From: Sulfuricurvum sp.
Lineage (GTDB): Bacteria > Campylobacterota > Campylobacteria > Campylobacterales > Sulfurimonadaceae
Reading direction: 5' to 3'
Assembly (NCBI RefSeq): GCF_028713855.1
Contig: NZ_JAQTNN010000012.1
Coordinates: 1-64,000 of the forward strand
DNA: 64,000 bases
Under the pieces are notes generated by a model, which saw only the letters and a list, made by a program, of their open reading frames with translations, was not told the origin of the DNA and did not search any database. The position numbers and the translations under genes are program-made. Of this stretch, positions 19,040-28,934 are shown piece after piece (position 1 is the first letter of the stretch; every line of letters starts with the position of its first letter).

Positions 19040-20260
19040 TTAGAATTTATAGCTGACCTGGAGCCAGATTTTGCTGACGTCCGCAGTGTAACCTGTGACA
19101 TCACCGGCTTTAAAGAAAGCTGCTTTTGCAAGACCGCTAAGTCCTTTAACTCCGGGAATGGCATTGGTATACAAAGCGTCCCACTCCGAGCCTAAATCAC
19201 TTTTGCCGCCCATAGAAACATCGGTCTCAAAATTATGATAAACGAGCATCGCTTTCCCAAGACCCGCAGCCGTATAACCCACGGTTGCAGTTGCATCGCA
19301 TAATCCGCCGGTCGGTGTTGCTGCTAAGAACTTATCTGCCCATCCGTTGAAGGCATGTAATGTACCCAATGGAGCAAAAAATGCCGTTTTTCCATCACCC
19401 GTAGTATGTCCGCTCAAGAACTCATATCCAACACCTGCGAGAATACCGTTAATGTTTGCAAGAGCATCGAGATTATAATAATACGCATCCGCTTTGACAT
19501 TTTTATGAGCATCATCGGTATCCCGTGATGCATCACCTTGACTTGCATATTCCGCACGATAAGCGACTTTTGCCGAAGCGAGAGGTACATCTCCGGTCAA
19601 AGCCATTCCGATCGTGTCACTGGCAGAAGAGATCATGTAATCGTAGGCGGTTACTTTGACCATATCACTTACTTTATACGATCCGTTTAAAATGATAGAA
19701 TTGGTATCAGCCGTCGGAGCATCACTAACCGCTTCACGTCCCCATACATAAGCACCGGTAAGCGTTAGATTATCAATCGTGCTGTCACTGATGACTGCCG
19801 CATCAAAGCTTTGCATCATTTGACGCCAGTCAACAGAACCGATGAAACGCTGATTGTCGAGATTGATAACCTGACGTCCCGCTTTGGCAACGGTTTTTCC
19901 GTATTTGTATTGGAGATACGCTTGGGAGAAACGGGTTTGTTCCGGATCAACGACTTTATCATAGTTCAAACCGTTTGATCCGCTGTCATAACGCTCGCCA
20001 CCGATTGGTTGAACTGTTGTACCATCCACTTTCATACTCAAACCATTGATACCGAGTAAGTTAGCTTCAACCCCAAGAGTCGCACGAACGGTAAACGCAT
20101 TTGCTTTGTCTTTGGTATTGCTCTCATCGTCCACACTCTCATAACGAGGACGGATCTCTCCGTTAAACTTTGCATCACTAAAGAGGGCAAAACCTTCTGC
20201 GCTAAGTACGTTTGGCAACAAGGTTAAAACAGCAATTGTTGATAATGTGATTCTTTTCAT
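19040..20260 (-). CDS. Campylobacterota-type outer-membrane porin
   Basis: A 406-residue protein with a signal peptide (1-20, ending VLSAEG) and a C-terminal beta strand ending in Phe (KIWLQVSYKF), the outer-membrane assembly signal. The FNGEIRPRYESVD start and alternating hydrophobic strands (AGRQVINLDNQRFIGSVDWRQ) match the Opr/major porin family common in Campylobacterota. Its position straight after napD (15-base gap) suggests it is made with the nitrate reductase operon and may admit nitrate; that substrate is an inference. Confidence 0.82.
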   Translation of the reverse strand: MKRITLSTIAVLTLLPNVLSAEGFALFSDAKFNGEIRPRYESVDDESNTKDKANAFTVRATLGVEANLLGINGLSMKVDGTTVQPIGGERYDSGSNGLNYDKVVDPEQTRFSQAYLQYKYGKTVAKAGRQVINLDNQRFIGSVDWRQMMQSFDAAVISDSTIDNLTLTGAYVWGREAVSDAPTADTNSIILNGSYKVSDMVKVTAYDYMISSASDTIGMALTGDVPLASAKVAYRAEYASQGDASRDTDDAHKNVKADAYYYNLDALANINGILAGVGYEFLSGHTTGDGKTAFFAPLGTLHAFNGWADKFLAATPTGGLCDATATVGYTAAGLGKAMLVYHNFETDVSMGGKSDLGSEWDALYTNAIPGVKGLSGLAKAAFFKAGDVTGYTADVSKIWLQVSYKF

Positions 20261-20275
20261 CTTCTTCTCCTAAGT

Positions 20276-20626
20276 TTAAAATCGATCTTTGAGATCGCCG
20301 TTGTATTTAATATCTCTTTTGGTTGCATTTTCATCATTCAACCATTGGGGAATATCATTGCCTACTAATTCCAATTTGTCACGTTCCGCGTTGAGTTCAT
20401 CTTCACTAAAAGCGAATGACATATCGGCTGAGATGATATGTTCCATTTCTTGAATCCTGACGAGTTTAGGAATCTCTTCTTCGACCCCTTCACCCTCGAT
20501 GGTTACAATAATTCGTCCTTTTTCGTCATGAAAATGGTAATCGCAAAAATCTGCTGCTTTTAAAATTTCGACAACTTCATCAGTGTAGATCGGGTTGGTT
20601 TGCACCACAATACTTGAAATATTCAC
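20276..20626 (-). CDS. napD: NapD, Tat-signal chaperone for NapA
   Basis: A 116-residue cytoplasmic chaperone that binds the NapA Tat signal. The GTG at 20626 overlaps the napL stop (GTGA) and is preceded by GGAG, giving the NapD-like start MNISSIVVQ; a TTG twelve bases upstream is less likely. The ferredoxin-like core includes IIVTIEGEG. An acidic and basic tail beyond residue 80 is longer than in enterobacterial NapD (about 87 residues), as is common in this phylum. Confidence 0.85.
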   Translation of the reverse strand: MNISSIVVQTNPIYTDEVVEILKAADFCDYHFHDEKGRIIVTIEGEGVEEEIPKLVRIQEMEHIISADMSFAFSEDELNAERDKLELVGNDIPQWLNDENATKRDIKYNGDLKDRF

Positions 20627-21561
20627 GGTAGTCTCCAATAATAAATTTTGTTCTCTTCGCCCGCACCGATAAGGCGGTGCTCATCCAGAAAGATCAACGT
20701 ATCCAAAATCACCTCTCCGCTTTGGAGGCGGGCAATTTTGGCTTTGGTCGTCGTATCAAATACCTGTAACTGGTTATCCATACCATCGGTATAGACCCCT
20801 TTTTCAGCGGAGGGACTGAGCCCTACGGCATAAACAAAAAAGTCACTTTCAAGAAAATAACTTCCACCGGCACGATAGACACCGACGCGACGATCTTGTC
20901 CGGCACTTAGAATCGTATTGTGTTTGTAATCTATTCGATTGATATTATCAACATTGATGCCACGGAGCGTTTTAACACGACGGCCGCTTTTGACATTAAT
21001 CATGGTGATTTCTCCCCCCTCATCGGCAACTGCGACAAGCGATTTTGAAGGGCTTAGTACCATGTCTCTAAACATGCCTCCGCCTGCCTGAACTTGATAA
21101 ACAAGGGTGTTCTTTGAAATATCCATCAAAACAATAGTATCACCTGAGAGGCCGAAGAGTAAATGATCTAGATCAATAAAACGGGCTTTTTTTATCAATA
21201 AGCCACGTCCGTTATCGACAATCTTGATCGCTTTATCCCCTTCCAATAAATAAACATTGCGAAAATCGCTGCCGCTTTCAGTGACTATTACCGTTGTATT
21301 TTTAATATGATCAACCGAATAAATTTTCGGTGAAAATGATTTGCCTTCACTGTTCTTTATATCAGGAATACGAAGAACGTTCAGCTTTTTAAAAGTTTTT
21401 GAATCAAATACATCGACTCCTCCTCCATCCGTAGCCACATAGATTTTTCCATTATCCACTACCATGTCACTGATCAGGGCATCGGTTTTGATTACGGATG
21501 TCGGGAGTATGGCTGCACTGAGCCATATATAGAATCCAAATAAAATTACTAAAACTTTCAT
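20623..21561 (-). CDS. napL: NapL, periplasmic beta-propeller protein of the nap operon
   Basis: A 312-residue protein with a signal peptide (about 1-17) and repeated WD40-like blades (DNGKIYVATDGGGVDVFD, SPSKSLVAVADEGGEITMI, KHNTILSAGQDRRVGVY). NapL is found in Campylobacterota nap operons; its precise function is unsettled. It overlaps napF by 4 bases and napD by 4 bases. Confidence 0.85.
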   Translation of the reverse strand: MKVLVILFGFYIWLSAAILPTSVIKTDALISDMVVDNGKIYVATDGGGVDVFDSKTFKKLNVLRIPDIKNSEGKSFSPKIYSVDHIKNTTVIVTESGSDFRNVYLLEGDKAIKIVDNGRGLLIKKARFIDLDHLLFGLSGDTIVLMDISKNTLVYQVQAGGGMFRDMVLSPSKSLVAVADEGGEITMINVKSGRRVKTLRGINVDNINRIDYKHNTILSAGQDRRVGVYRAGGSYFLESDFFVYAVGLSPSAEKGVYTDGMDNQLQVFDTTTKAKIARLQSGEVILDTLIFLDEHRLIGAGEENKIYYWRLP

Positions 21562-22034
21562 ACTACAATCTCAATGGCCGCATTGGGGCATACCGCAACG
21601 CAATAGCCGCACGCCGTACATTTTTCGGGAATAATAATCGGTCGAAACATTCCCTCAAAAATAATGGCATCTTCCAAACACGGATCTTTACAGGAAAAAC
21701 AGATTGTATCGTGGTGGGACATGCACATCATCGATGTGATACGGGCTCGCCCCTGAATAAAACGATCCGGATCGCTCAGAACATTCGGAGTACACACTTC
21801 CATACATTTGTGACAATCACTGCATCCATTGGCTTTAAAATCCAGAAAAGGGATACCTTTCTCATCACGGTGGATAATTTTCTCTTCACACGCGCTGACA
21901 CACATCCCCTCACAACTGCGGCATTCATTAAACGTTGCCGCTATAGATGCATACGGAGGACGGATCGGACCACGGTTCTCTTTGAAAAGTGAACCTAGAG
22001 CACCGAAAAAATTGCGACGTGTTGAGGTTGACAT
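21558..22034 (-). CDS. napF: NapF-like ferredoxin-type protein
   Basis: A 158-residue iron-sulfur protein with several Cys clusters: CRSCEGMCVSACEE, CSDCHKCMEVCTP, CFSCKDPCLE and CTACGYCVAVCP. It probably helps assemble or donate electrons to NapA before export. The frame extends to 22076, but the ATG at 22034, one base after the napB stop, gives the normal NapF start MSTSTRRNFFGALG. Confidence 0.88.
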   Translation of the reverse strand: MSTSTRRNFFGALGSLFKENRGPIRPPYASIAATFNECRSCEGMCVSACEEKIIHRDEKGIPFLDFKANGCSDCHKCMEVCTPNVLSDPDRFIQGRARITSMMCMSHHDTICFSCKDPCLEDAIIFEGMFRPIIIPEKCTACGYCVAVCPNAAIEIVV

Positions 22035-22035
22035 C

Positions 22036-22653
22036 TTATAATCCGTTTCCGACTTGTACACCGGTGTCAATCTCATCCATCAAATACGATTTATTTTTAT
22101 GTTTTTGCCCTTTTTTATCGGTGTAATCCGGTTTGAAGTTGCTCTCAACCCGTAATTTACCCTGAGTTTGCGGAGCATGACATTGTGTACAGTTGTAGCG
22201 GCCTTGCCATAGCTGTCCATGCAGATCTTTTTTAATCATTTGATCGTTGCTTTCGGATTTGAAATTATCATCCGCATCCGATTCTACCGCTGGGCGAAAA
22301 TTGGTAAAGTGTGTTTTCGGGATCGGTGTCGCCCCCATCGTTGTTGCAACATCCGGCATATGACATCCGAGACATGCATTGTTGTTTTTATCGATTTCAC
22401 CCAAATCACTGATGTCATGAGGGATCATCGGCGGTGCGTTAACATACGCACGTTGGATTTTTTTAGAGGTTCCTGGAGCTTCTTTGTGGTAGTTCGTACC
22501 ATCGGGTGCAGCAGTATCTTCCGTATACACTTCCGCTTTACGCATTCCCAAATCTTTTTCGTCTATACCGGCATTGGCATTGCTCGCGGCATAGACACCG
22601 CTGATTAAAATACAAGCAGCTACTAGACTGCCGATGATTCGATTTGCTTTCAT
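22036..22653 (-). CDS. napB: NapB, diheme cytochrome c subunit of periplasmic nitrate reductase
   Basis: A 205-residue protein with a signal peptide (about 1-22) and two heme c sites, CLGCH (94-98) and CTQCH (155-159). Axial histidines H80 and H115 are candidates. NapB passes electrons from NapH/NapG or a cytochrome to NapA. Its ATG overlaps the napH stop (ATGA). Confidence 0.93.
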   Translation of the reverse strand: MKANRIIGSLVAACILISGVYAASNANAGIDEKDLGMRKAEVYTEDTAAPDGTNYHKEAPGTSKKIQRAYVNAPPMIPHDISDLGEIDKNNNACLGCHMPDVATTMGATPIPKTHFTNFRPAVESDADDNFKSESNDQMIKKDLHGQLWQGRYNCTQCHAPQTQGKLRVESNFKPDYTDKKGQKHKNKSYLMDEIDTGVQVGNGL

Positions 22654-23468
22654 TCTTCATCCTTTGGTTGTTTTAACTGACTTCGAATTGAAAATCCGAG
22701 CGCGTCTTCTTTACAAACATCAACACATCTGCCGCAATTGGTGCATTCACCCATCAAGACACTTTCACTGCTGCGATTGATCATATGGAGGACCTCTTTT
22801 TCAGGGCACACCGTAATACAATCTCTGCAATCGGTACATTTATTGGCATCATGGTGAACACGGATAAAGGAAAATTTACCGATGAGTGCATACGATGCAC
22901 CCAACGGACAAATATAACCGCACCATCCGTTTTCATGAACCAACAGATCAAACAAAAATATGACCACTAACGCACCGCCGCCCATACCCATACCGAATAC
23001 GGCTCCGCGATGTGCCATCGAAACAGGGCTGATCAGCTCAAATGCCGCCACTCCCATCACCGCTGACAAAATTAAACTCAAACCTAAAATCCAATACCGA
23101 AGCGATCGGCTTATGTAAAACCGTTTTTGGATTTCTGATAATCTCATTTTGCGACGCAGCCATGCGGCCGTATCGGTAATCATGTTAATCGGACATACCC
23201 AGCTGCAAAACGCCCGTCCGCCGATAACCCCGTAAAAGAGGGTAACGATGAGCGCACCGAGGATGATATCCATCCCCAGTGTTGCACCGGTAACAGCGAT
23301 TTGAACCACTGCGTAGGGATCTGCCAATGGAACTTTACCCATCAGTAATGAGGCACTTAGATCACCTCGCAGTATTTTCCATCCCCAGGCATTGGCTCCG
23401 ATGTAGAGGAGCAATATCCCGATTTGGGTAAACCGTCTCATCAAGAGATATTTATAATGTTTCATCAC
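22650..23468 (-). CDS. napH: NapH, membrane quinol dehydrogenase component
   Basis: A 272-residue protein with four transmembrane helices, two cytoplasmic CxxxCP motifs (CSWVCP, CGYICP) and a C-terminal pair of ferredoxin sites (CTDCRDCITVCP, CTNCGRCVDVC). With NapG it forms the quinol oxidase that feeds NapB in organisms lacking NapC; no napC is present here, which fits. Confidence 0.92.
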   Translation of the reverse strand: MMKHYKYLLMRRFTQIGILLLYIGANAWGWKILRGDLSASLLMGKVPLADPYAVVQIAVTGATLGMDIILGALIVTLFYGVIGGRAFCSWVCPINMITDTAAWLRRKMRLSEIQKRFYISRSLRYWILGLSLILSAVMGVAAFELISPVSMAHRGAVFGMGMGGGALVVIFLFDLLVHENGWCGYICPLGASYALIGKFSFIRVHHDANKCTDCRDCITVCPEKEVLHMINRSSESVLMGECTNCGRCVDVCKEDALGFSIRSQLKQPKDEE

Positions 23469-24274
23469 AGCCCACTTTCGTCATTGAGTGAATCAAGGGC
23501 ACTTTTTTCACTTAATTTGGTTTTGGTGAACTCATGCGGAACTTCTTTATTGACACTTTCAAGACGTTGTTCATCTTTAGGATCCCATCCTTTGATGTAA
23601 TGATTTCCCGCTTCCCCCATCGCTAATGCTCTTGGTAAAACGTAAATCGCCGCTTTTTGAGTGACACAGGCATGTTCGCACATACCGCATCCCGTACAGA
23701 CATCTGCATGTACAATGGGGACGAGAAACGCATGTTTTCCCGTTCGCTCATTTTTAGAGTATTCGATCGTAATGGCTTGACCCATTAAAGGGCAGGCACG
23801 ATAACATGCGTCACACTGGATTCCCCATGTTGCAATACATGATTCTTTATCGATAACCGCCAGTCCCATACGGGCTTTATTGATATCGAGTTTGGCATGT
23901 GCTTTAACATAGCTGCTAACCGATGGCTCATTAAGGGCACCGCTTGGACATACCGGAACACAGGGAACATCGCTGCACATATAGCACGGTGTCGTACGTG
24001 GGGTGAAGTAGGGGGTTCCCATAGGAAGGTTATCCCCTGGCTTCGCCAGTTTAAGCGTATCGTAAGGACACGCTTCCACGCACAATCCGCATTTGATACA
24101 GTTTTTAATGAACTCATCTTCTTTTAACGCACCCGGAGGGCGTAAAATCAACGGAGCGGCTTTTACCTCACCCACATAAGCACTCCATACCAACGCACCC
24201 ATCGCACTTAGCCCGATACCTCTCGCAATGGAGAGGAGAAAGCGGCGACGATCGTTTGAAGGAGAATTTTTCAT
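23465..24274 (-). CDS. napG: NapG, Tat-exported ferredoxin-type protein
   Basis: A 269-residue protein with a Tat-like signal (DRRRFLLSIARGIGLSAMG) and four [4Fe-4S] motifs, the first CIKCGLCVEACP at 59-70. It is a periplasmic partner of NapH in quinol-dependent electron supply to NapAB. It starts 11 bases after napA and overlaps napH by 4 bases. Confidence 0.92.
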   Translation of the reverse strand: MKNSPSNDRRRFLLSIARGIGLSAMGALVWSAYVGEVKAAPLILRPPGALKEDEFIKNCIKCGLCVEACPYDTLKLAKPGDNLPMGTPYFTPRTTPCYMCSDVPCVPVCPSGALNEPSVSSYVKAHAKLDINKARMGLAVIDKESCIATWGIQCDACYRACPLMGQAITIEYSKNERTGKHAFLVPIVHADVCTGCGMCEHACVTQKAAIYVLPRALAMGEAGNHYIKGWDPKDEQRLESVNKEVPHEFTKTKLSEKSALDSLNDESGL

Positions 24275-24285
24275 GACTTTTTCCG

Positions 24286-27075
24286 TTACGCTTTATAGAT
24301 TTTGACAGCGCATTTTTTATGGTCGATTTGTTTGGAAATCGGGCAGGTATGATCCAAACAAACTTTATTGATAAATACTTTTTCATCAAACCAAGGAACA
24401 AATACGAGTCCGCGCGGAGGTCGGTTACGACCGCGTGTTTCGACGTGCGCTTTAACTTTGCCGCGACGTGATTCGACCCACACCATATCGCCTTGTTTGA
24501 CACCGCGTTTTTCAGCATCTTTCGGATGGATGTAACAGAGTGCTTCAGGGACAGCGCGATAGAGTTCAGGAACCCGCATCGTCATTGTTCCGCTGTGCCA
24601 GTGCTCTAACACACGACCGGTACAAAGCCAGATATCGTAGTTTTTATCCGGTACTTCGGTCGGTTCCATATACGGTCGGAAGAAGATTTTTGCTTTTCCG
24701 TCCAAATGGACTTTCGTTTTATCTGTAACCCCTTGGAGATTACCCGATGGGATCTCTTTAAACGCATGTCCGTAGAATGAGAATGGACCGCTGTTGGCTT
24801 TTTTTGCATACGGATCGTATTTCGCGTTGTAGCGCCATGCGGTCTCTTTGCCATCCACAACCGGCCATTTCAAACCGCGTACTCTGTGATAGGTATTAAA
24901 GTCGGCGTAGTCATGTCCATGTCCGTCACCGAATTTGCGATACTCTTCCCACAGATATTTTTGGAGGAAAAAGCCATACCCTTTAAACGGTTTTCCGTCA
25001 CTTCCGATAACGTTACGTTTGTCACCTTCAGCTTCAGAATTTTGGTATCCTTTGCCGACCGGATCAGGCCATTTAAAGCTTTTAGCAGTCGTATTGGCAT
25101 ACAAGACATCATAAAGGGTATCGGTTTCTTTGTATCCCATCGCTTTGGCAGCACCCATGACATCCGGTAATCCGCCCTCAAGTCCTGGGATTTTTTGCGC
25201 ACCCCATACTTCTTTGATCGTAAAGCGTTTGGAGAGCTCAACGAACTGCCATGTATCGGACATCGCATCCCCTACCGGAGTTACCTGCTGACGCCAGTGT
25301 TGAGTACGGCGCTCCGCATTACCGTATGCACCCCATTTTTCGTACATCATGGCACTTGGTAAAATCAAATCCGACACTTTGGCCGAAATCCCCGGATAAC
25401 CATCGGAGGTAACGATAAAGTTATCCATTTCACGCGCTGCTTTAATCCAGTGCTCGGCATTGCCGGTATCTTGATACGGGTTACAAACACTGACCCATGC
25501 GAACTTCACTTTACCGTCTTCGAGGTCACGGTGAATCTGGGTGAAATGGGATCCGTTTTTCGGATTGATCGTGCCGGCTGGAATGTGCCAGATCTCTTCG
25601 GCTCTTTTACGATGGTCTGGATTCATAACGACCATATCTGCCGGTAGACGATGACTAAAGGTTCCTACTTCACGAGCGGTTCCGCACGCTGATGGCTGAC
25701 CGGTGAGAGAGAATGCGCCGCTTCCCGGTTTGGCTTGTTTACCAAGGAGGAAATGGATCATATACGCTTGTTCATTCACCCATGTACCGCGGGTATGCTG
25801 ATTGAATCCCATCGTCCAGAAGGTGAGACATTTGCGTTTTTGTTCGATGTAAAGATCAGCCATTTTTTGAAGTTTTGCTTTGAAATCTTCAATGCTCTCA
25901 TCGGGGTCACCTTTGGCAACATGCGCCGTATAATCGAGGGTATACGGAGCGAGCCCTTTTTTGAACTCTTCAAAAGTGATTTGCCAATGATTATTAGCAG
26001 TTTCAGTATTTTTCATTTGAAGTGTATCGCCCGCTTTATAGCCTAGATACCCAAGACTTACCCCCTCATCGGCAGTAAGAACTTTTGATTTTTGTTTCGC
26101 TGCGGTATCAAGTTCGCTTTTTTTGTATTTTGGATGATGAATATCTTCACGCAATCCGTATCCGATATCGACGGGACCGGTAGCGAATACGATGTATCGG
26201 TTGACAAAATCCCAATCGATCGCTTCAGGGTGGTTATATACAATCTCACGGGCGATGTAGTTGAAAATTGCCAAATCGGTATTAGGTTTAAAGATGATCT
26301 CAACGTCGGCAAGGTCCATTGTACGGTGTTTGTAGGTTGAAAGAACAACGACTTGCACTTTATCCGGATTGCTCAGTTTACGATCGGATACGCGTGACCA
26401 GAGAATAGGGTGCATTTCCGCCATATTGGAACCGAATGCCACAATGGTTTCAGCCAGTTCGATATCGTCATAACATCCCGATGGCTCATCCGCACCGAAA
26501 ACGTTCATAAACCCAGTAACGGCAGATGCCATACATAGACGGGCATTCGGATCGATATTGTTAGTACGGAAACCTGCTTTCATTAGTTTAAGGGCAGCAT
26601 TACCTTCTAAAATGGTTTGTTGACCCGAACTGAACATTGCAATACCGGTCGGCCCTTTTTCTTTGAGAGCGGATTTAATCTGTACTTCCATCTCATCGAA
26701 CGCACGTTCCCAGCTGATCGGTTTAAATTTACCGTGTTTATCAAATTGGCCTTTATCGTTCATACGTAAAAGGGGTTGAGTCAGACGGTCTGCACCGTAC
26801 ATGATTTTGGCATTAAAGTACCCTTTGATACAGTTAAGACCACGATTGACGGGAGCGAGCGGGTCACCTTTGACCGCAACGATACGGTCGTCTTTGGTCG
26901 CCATCATAATTCCACAACCGGTTCCGCAAAAGCGGCAAGCTGCTTTATCCCAGCGCCATCCCGCTTGTGCTTGATTTGAAGCAGCCTCTACACTTGCAGG
27001 GATTGCCATACCAACTGCCGTTGCAGCGGATGCGGCGGCGGCACTTTTTAAAAACTCTCTTCTATCTAACGACAT
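24286..27075 (-). CDS. napA: NapA, periplasmic nitrate reductase catalytic subunit
   Basis: A 929-residue molybdopterin enzyme reducing nitrate to nitrite. Tat signal with [10 protein letters not shown] at residues 4-13, [4Fe-4S] ligands C47, C50, C54 and C82 (CRFCGTGC ... NCIKG), and molybdenum ligand C181 in RLCMASAV. The length is typical of the Campylobacterota NapA branch, about 100 residues longer than in Escherichia coli. It is the first gene of napAGHBFLD and has an FNR-type promoter. Confidence 0.96.
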   Translation of the reverse strand: MSLDRREFLKSAAAASAATAVGMAIPASVEAASNQAQAGWRWDKAACRFCGTGCGIMMATKDDRIVAVKGDPLAPVNRGLNCIKGYFNAKIMYGADRLTQPLLRMNDKGQFDKHGKFKPISWERAFDEMEVQIKSALKEKGPTGIAMFSSGQQTILEGNAALKLMKAGFRTNNIDPNARLCMASAVTGFMNVFGADEPSGCYDDIELAETIVAFGSNMAEMHPILWSRVSDRKLSNPDKVQVVVLSTYKHRTMDLADVEIIFKPNTDLAIFNYIAREIVYNHPEAIDWDFVNRYIVFATGPVDIGYGLREDIHHPKYKKSELDTAAKQKSKVLTADEGVSLGYLGYKAGDTLQMKNTETANNHWQITFEEFKKGLAPYTLDYTAHVAKGDPDESIEDFKAKLQKMADLYIEQKRKCLTFWTMGFNQHTRGTWVNEQAYMIHFLLGKQAKPGSGAFSLTGQPSACGTAREVGTFSHRLPADMVVMNPDHRKRAEEIWHIPAGTINPKNGSHFTQIHRDLEDGKVKFAWVSVCNPYQDTGNAEHWIKAAREMDNFIVTSDGYPGISAKVSDLILPSAMMYEKWGAYGNAERRTQHWRQQVTPVGDAMSDTWQFVELSKRFTIKEVWGAQKIPGLEGGLPDVMGAAKAMGYKETDTLYDVLYANTTAKSFKWPDPVGKGYQNSEAEGDKRNVIGSDGKPFKGYGFFLQKYLWEEYRKFGDGHGHDYADFNTYHRVRGLKWPVVDGKETAWRYNAKYDPYAKKANSGPFSFYGHAFKEIPSGNLQGVTDKTKVHLDGKAKIFFRPYMEPTEVPDKNYDIWLCTGRVLEHWHSGTMTMRVPELYRAVPEALCYIHPKDAEKRGVKQGDMVWVESRRGKVKAHVETRGRNRPPRGLVFVPWFDEKVFINKVCLDHTCPISKQIDHKKCAVKIYKA

Positions 27076-27166
27076 TGAAAACTCCTTAATGAAATCACGT
27101 TCAATCCATACCGTAAAACGGCCAGACCCCTTAAGATTTCTTTATGCTATGAAATAACTCATGCAC

Positions 27167-27215
27167 TTCAAACATTGTAAAGCAATTCAAAAAAAAAGTA
27201 TTTGACTTAAGTCAA
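27167..27215 (-). promoter_or_regulatory. FNR-type promoter of the nap operon
   Basis: TTGACTTAAGTCAA at 27202-27215, a perfect palindrome (centre 27208.5). TACAAT on the minus strand (27174-27179) gives a start near 27167, with the box at -41.5. The leader is about 92 bases. Confidence 0.7.
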
Positions 27216-27251
27216 AAGAAGAAGAAAAGAAGGATTAAATTTGAAACGCTT

Positions 27252-28151
27252 TTAGGCGTTTCGAATCGCGTTGGCGGTTTGGAGATTGTTTTTAAGTTTT
27301 TTAAGGCGCTGAGATGTGCGATGAAGCTCTTCGCTCACCTGTATCATCATATCTTCGCTTTGTTCCAAGAGTTCCTCGGTTTCCGGTCCTGAACCGATGA
27401 GCATCGCAGTAGCGGCTTCACTCTTCTCGACGGCTTCTGTGGCATTTTGAATTGCTTCTTCAACATTGTGTAAAAAATACTCGATATGAGCACATGCGAT
27501 ATCGAGTTCATTTCCCTTTTGTTCGCCAATATTTTCATTACCGCTGATTGATTTTGAGTGCTCCAGAAATTTGTCAAAATTTTGTTGTATCTGCAGCGTT
27601 GTTCGTGCCATATAGAGGATAACACCAAACGAGATCAGAGCGAGAAAAATTTGGATACGGTGGGCGACGATCCGTTTTTCCATCATATATTCTTCATATT
27701 GGGTAACCGCTTGATCCATCAGGACTAATGTTCGATCACCGTCATCATAGATCGTTTTGAGATCGAAAAGGTTGTGATCCCCCTGCAAATAACGATCGAT
27801 TAAGCCACCCATCCGATTCCAGTGGGCATATACCTCCAACATGGTTTTTTCAATTTGTTCGTTTGAAAACCCTTTGTATTCAGAAGTTGCCGTACCGAGC
27901 TGCTTAAAATTATGGTCAAACTCATCTCGTGCAGATTGGAGCCGCTCATACGACCCTTCTTCGTCCAAAAGGAGCCGATGAAGTTCAAGAACGGTACGTT
28001 GGGAAAGCATCCTCTGTTTTCCGGCGGTATTAATCACTTTGGCGTCAAACTTTTGATCGGTATTGAGCCAAATGTCGACAAGAATTATGGTAATAAGATT
28101 GAGAGAAAGAATCGCAACGATCCAGCGTACTTTGGTTGATATAGATTGCAT
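27252..28151 (-). CDS. orphan PilJ/NarX-like sensor protein without an output domain
   Basis: A 299-residue membrane protein. Helix 1 spans about 10-28, a periplasmic helical domain about 30-160, helix 2 about 165-182, then a cytoplasmic coiled coil. The periplasmic domain starts with INTAGKQRMLSQR (40-52), the PilJ-type version of the NarX/NarQ P-box that binds nitrate and nitrite. There is no kinase, receiver, MCP or GGDEF domain after the coiled coil. It is directly behind the Crp/Fnr gene (TAAATG junction), so the two are translationally coupled and may form one signalling unit. Nitrate sensing is an inference from the P-box and the neighbouring nap operon. Confidence 0.7.
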   Translation of the reverse strand: MQSISTKVRWIVAILSLNLITIILVDIWLNTDQKFDAKVINTAGKQRMLSQRTVLELHRLLLDEEGSYERLQSARDEFDHNFKQLGTATSEYKGFSNEQIEKTMLEVYAHWNRMGGLIDRYLQGDHNLFDLKTIYDDGDRTLVLMDQAVTQYEEYMMEKRIVAHRIQIFLALISFGVILYMARTTLQIQQNFDKFLEHSKSISGNENIGEQKGNELDIACAHIEYFLHNVEEAIQNATEAVEKSEAATAMLIGSGPETEELLEQSEDMMIQVSEELHRTSQRLKKLKNNLQTANAIRNA

Positions 28152-28808
28152 TTATAGCCCCTCGTTGAAATATCGTGTCAATTCTTCGCGTTGTAATACG
28201 ACTGTTTTATGATCTTCTTCCATAATTAGCCCTTTACGCATAAATTTAGCCAATACCCGTGATAGGGTAGCAGGCTGTATGTTGAGCCGATAGGAAATCT
28301 CCTGCTTTTTGAGCCGATTATACAAATCAAGTTGATCGTAAAGCATTTTGGCCACTTTGGCTGTCACGTCATACACCATACCCATACTGACCATACAATC
28401 AACTCGCTGTTTTTGATCGGCGAGGATATTAACTAAATGATTTAAAAGCGAAAGATCGGTTTTGACCACTTCTTTAAAAATTTTAAGATCGAATGATACC
28501 ACACGGCTCGGAACTAAAAATTCTATATTGCTAAAACAGCTGATCGTGTGGCATTCAAGAGAACCGATATCGGTTAAAAGAGTTTGATTGGAGAGGGTAT
28601 ATAAAAAGATTTCATTATCAAAGCGGTCAACTTTGTAGAGTTTTACTTCACCTTCGACGAGGAAATAGACGCGATTAATATCATCTTCTTCATACACCAA
28701 AATATCGGAGGCATTATAGGCTTTGAATTTGGCGGTTGAATATAAGACGGATAATTTTTGAGGATCACAATCTTTAAAAAAATCAAGATTCTCGAGTAAT
28801 ATTGACAT
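28152..28808 (-). CDS. Crp/Fnr-family regulator with an altered recognition helix
   Basis: A 218-residue Crp/Fnr protein with N-terminal sensor roll and C-terminal HTH (KKQEISYRLNIQPATLSRVLAKF). The position of the FNR glutamate that reads TTGAT is A180, while S183 and R184 are kept, so its DNA preference should differ from the regulator at 12721-13362. Cysteines C14, C86, C91 and C138 do not form an FNR-like cluster motif. It is divergent from moaA and coupled to the PilJ-like sensor gene. Confidence 0.82.
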   Translation of the reverse strand: MSILLENLDFFKDCDPQKLSVLYSTAKFKAYNASDILVYEEDDINRVYFLVEGEVKLYKVDRFDNEIFLYTLSNQTLLTDIGSLECHTISCFSNIEFLVPSRVVSFDLKIFKEVVKTDLSLLNHLVNILADQKQRVDCMVSMGMVYDVTAKVAKMLYDQLDLYNRLKKQEISYRLNIQPATLSRVLAKFMRKGLIMEEDHKTVVLQREELTRYFNEGL

Positions 28809-28862
28809 GGTTAACCTTTGTACGTTAAAAGTATATGATAACCCAAACCCTCAATTTGACTA

Positions 28863-28911
28863 TTGATGTAAATCAAGAAATTGCTCTCTCGAATCGGCTA
28901 CTATTTAGAAA
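28863..28911 (+). promoter_or_regulatory. FNR-type promoter of moaA
   Basis: TTGATGTAAATCAA at 28863-28876 (centre 28869.5) and a TACTAT -10 hexamer at 28899-28904. The start is near 28911, with the box at -41.5. This excludes the upstream TTG at 28881 as the moaA start. Confidence 0.68.
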
Positions 28912-28934
28912 TCGATATATTTGAGGATCATCGT

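Noticed and set aside
28881..28934. Longer MoaA starting at TTG 28881
   Set aside because: The predicted transcription start (about 28911) lies downstream of this codon, and the MoaA-like N-terminus begins at ATG 28935.
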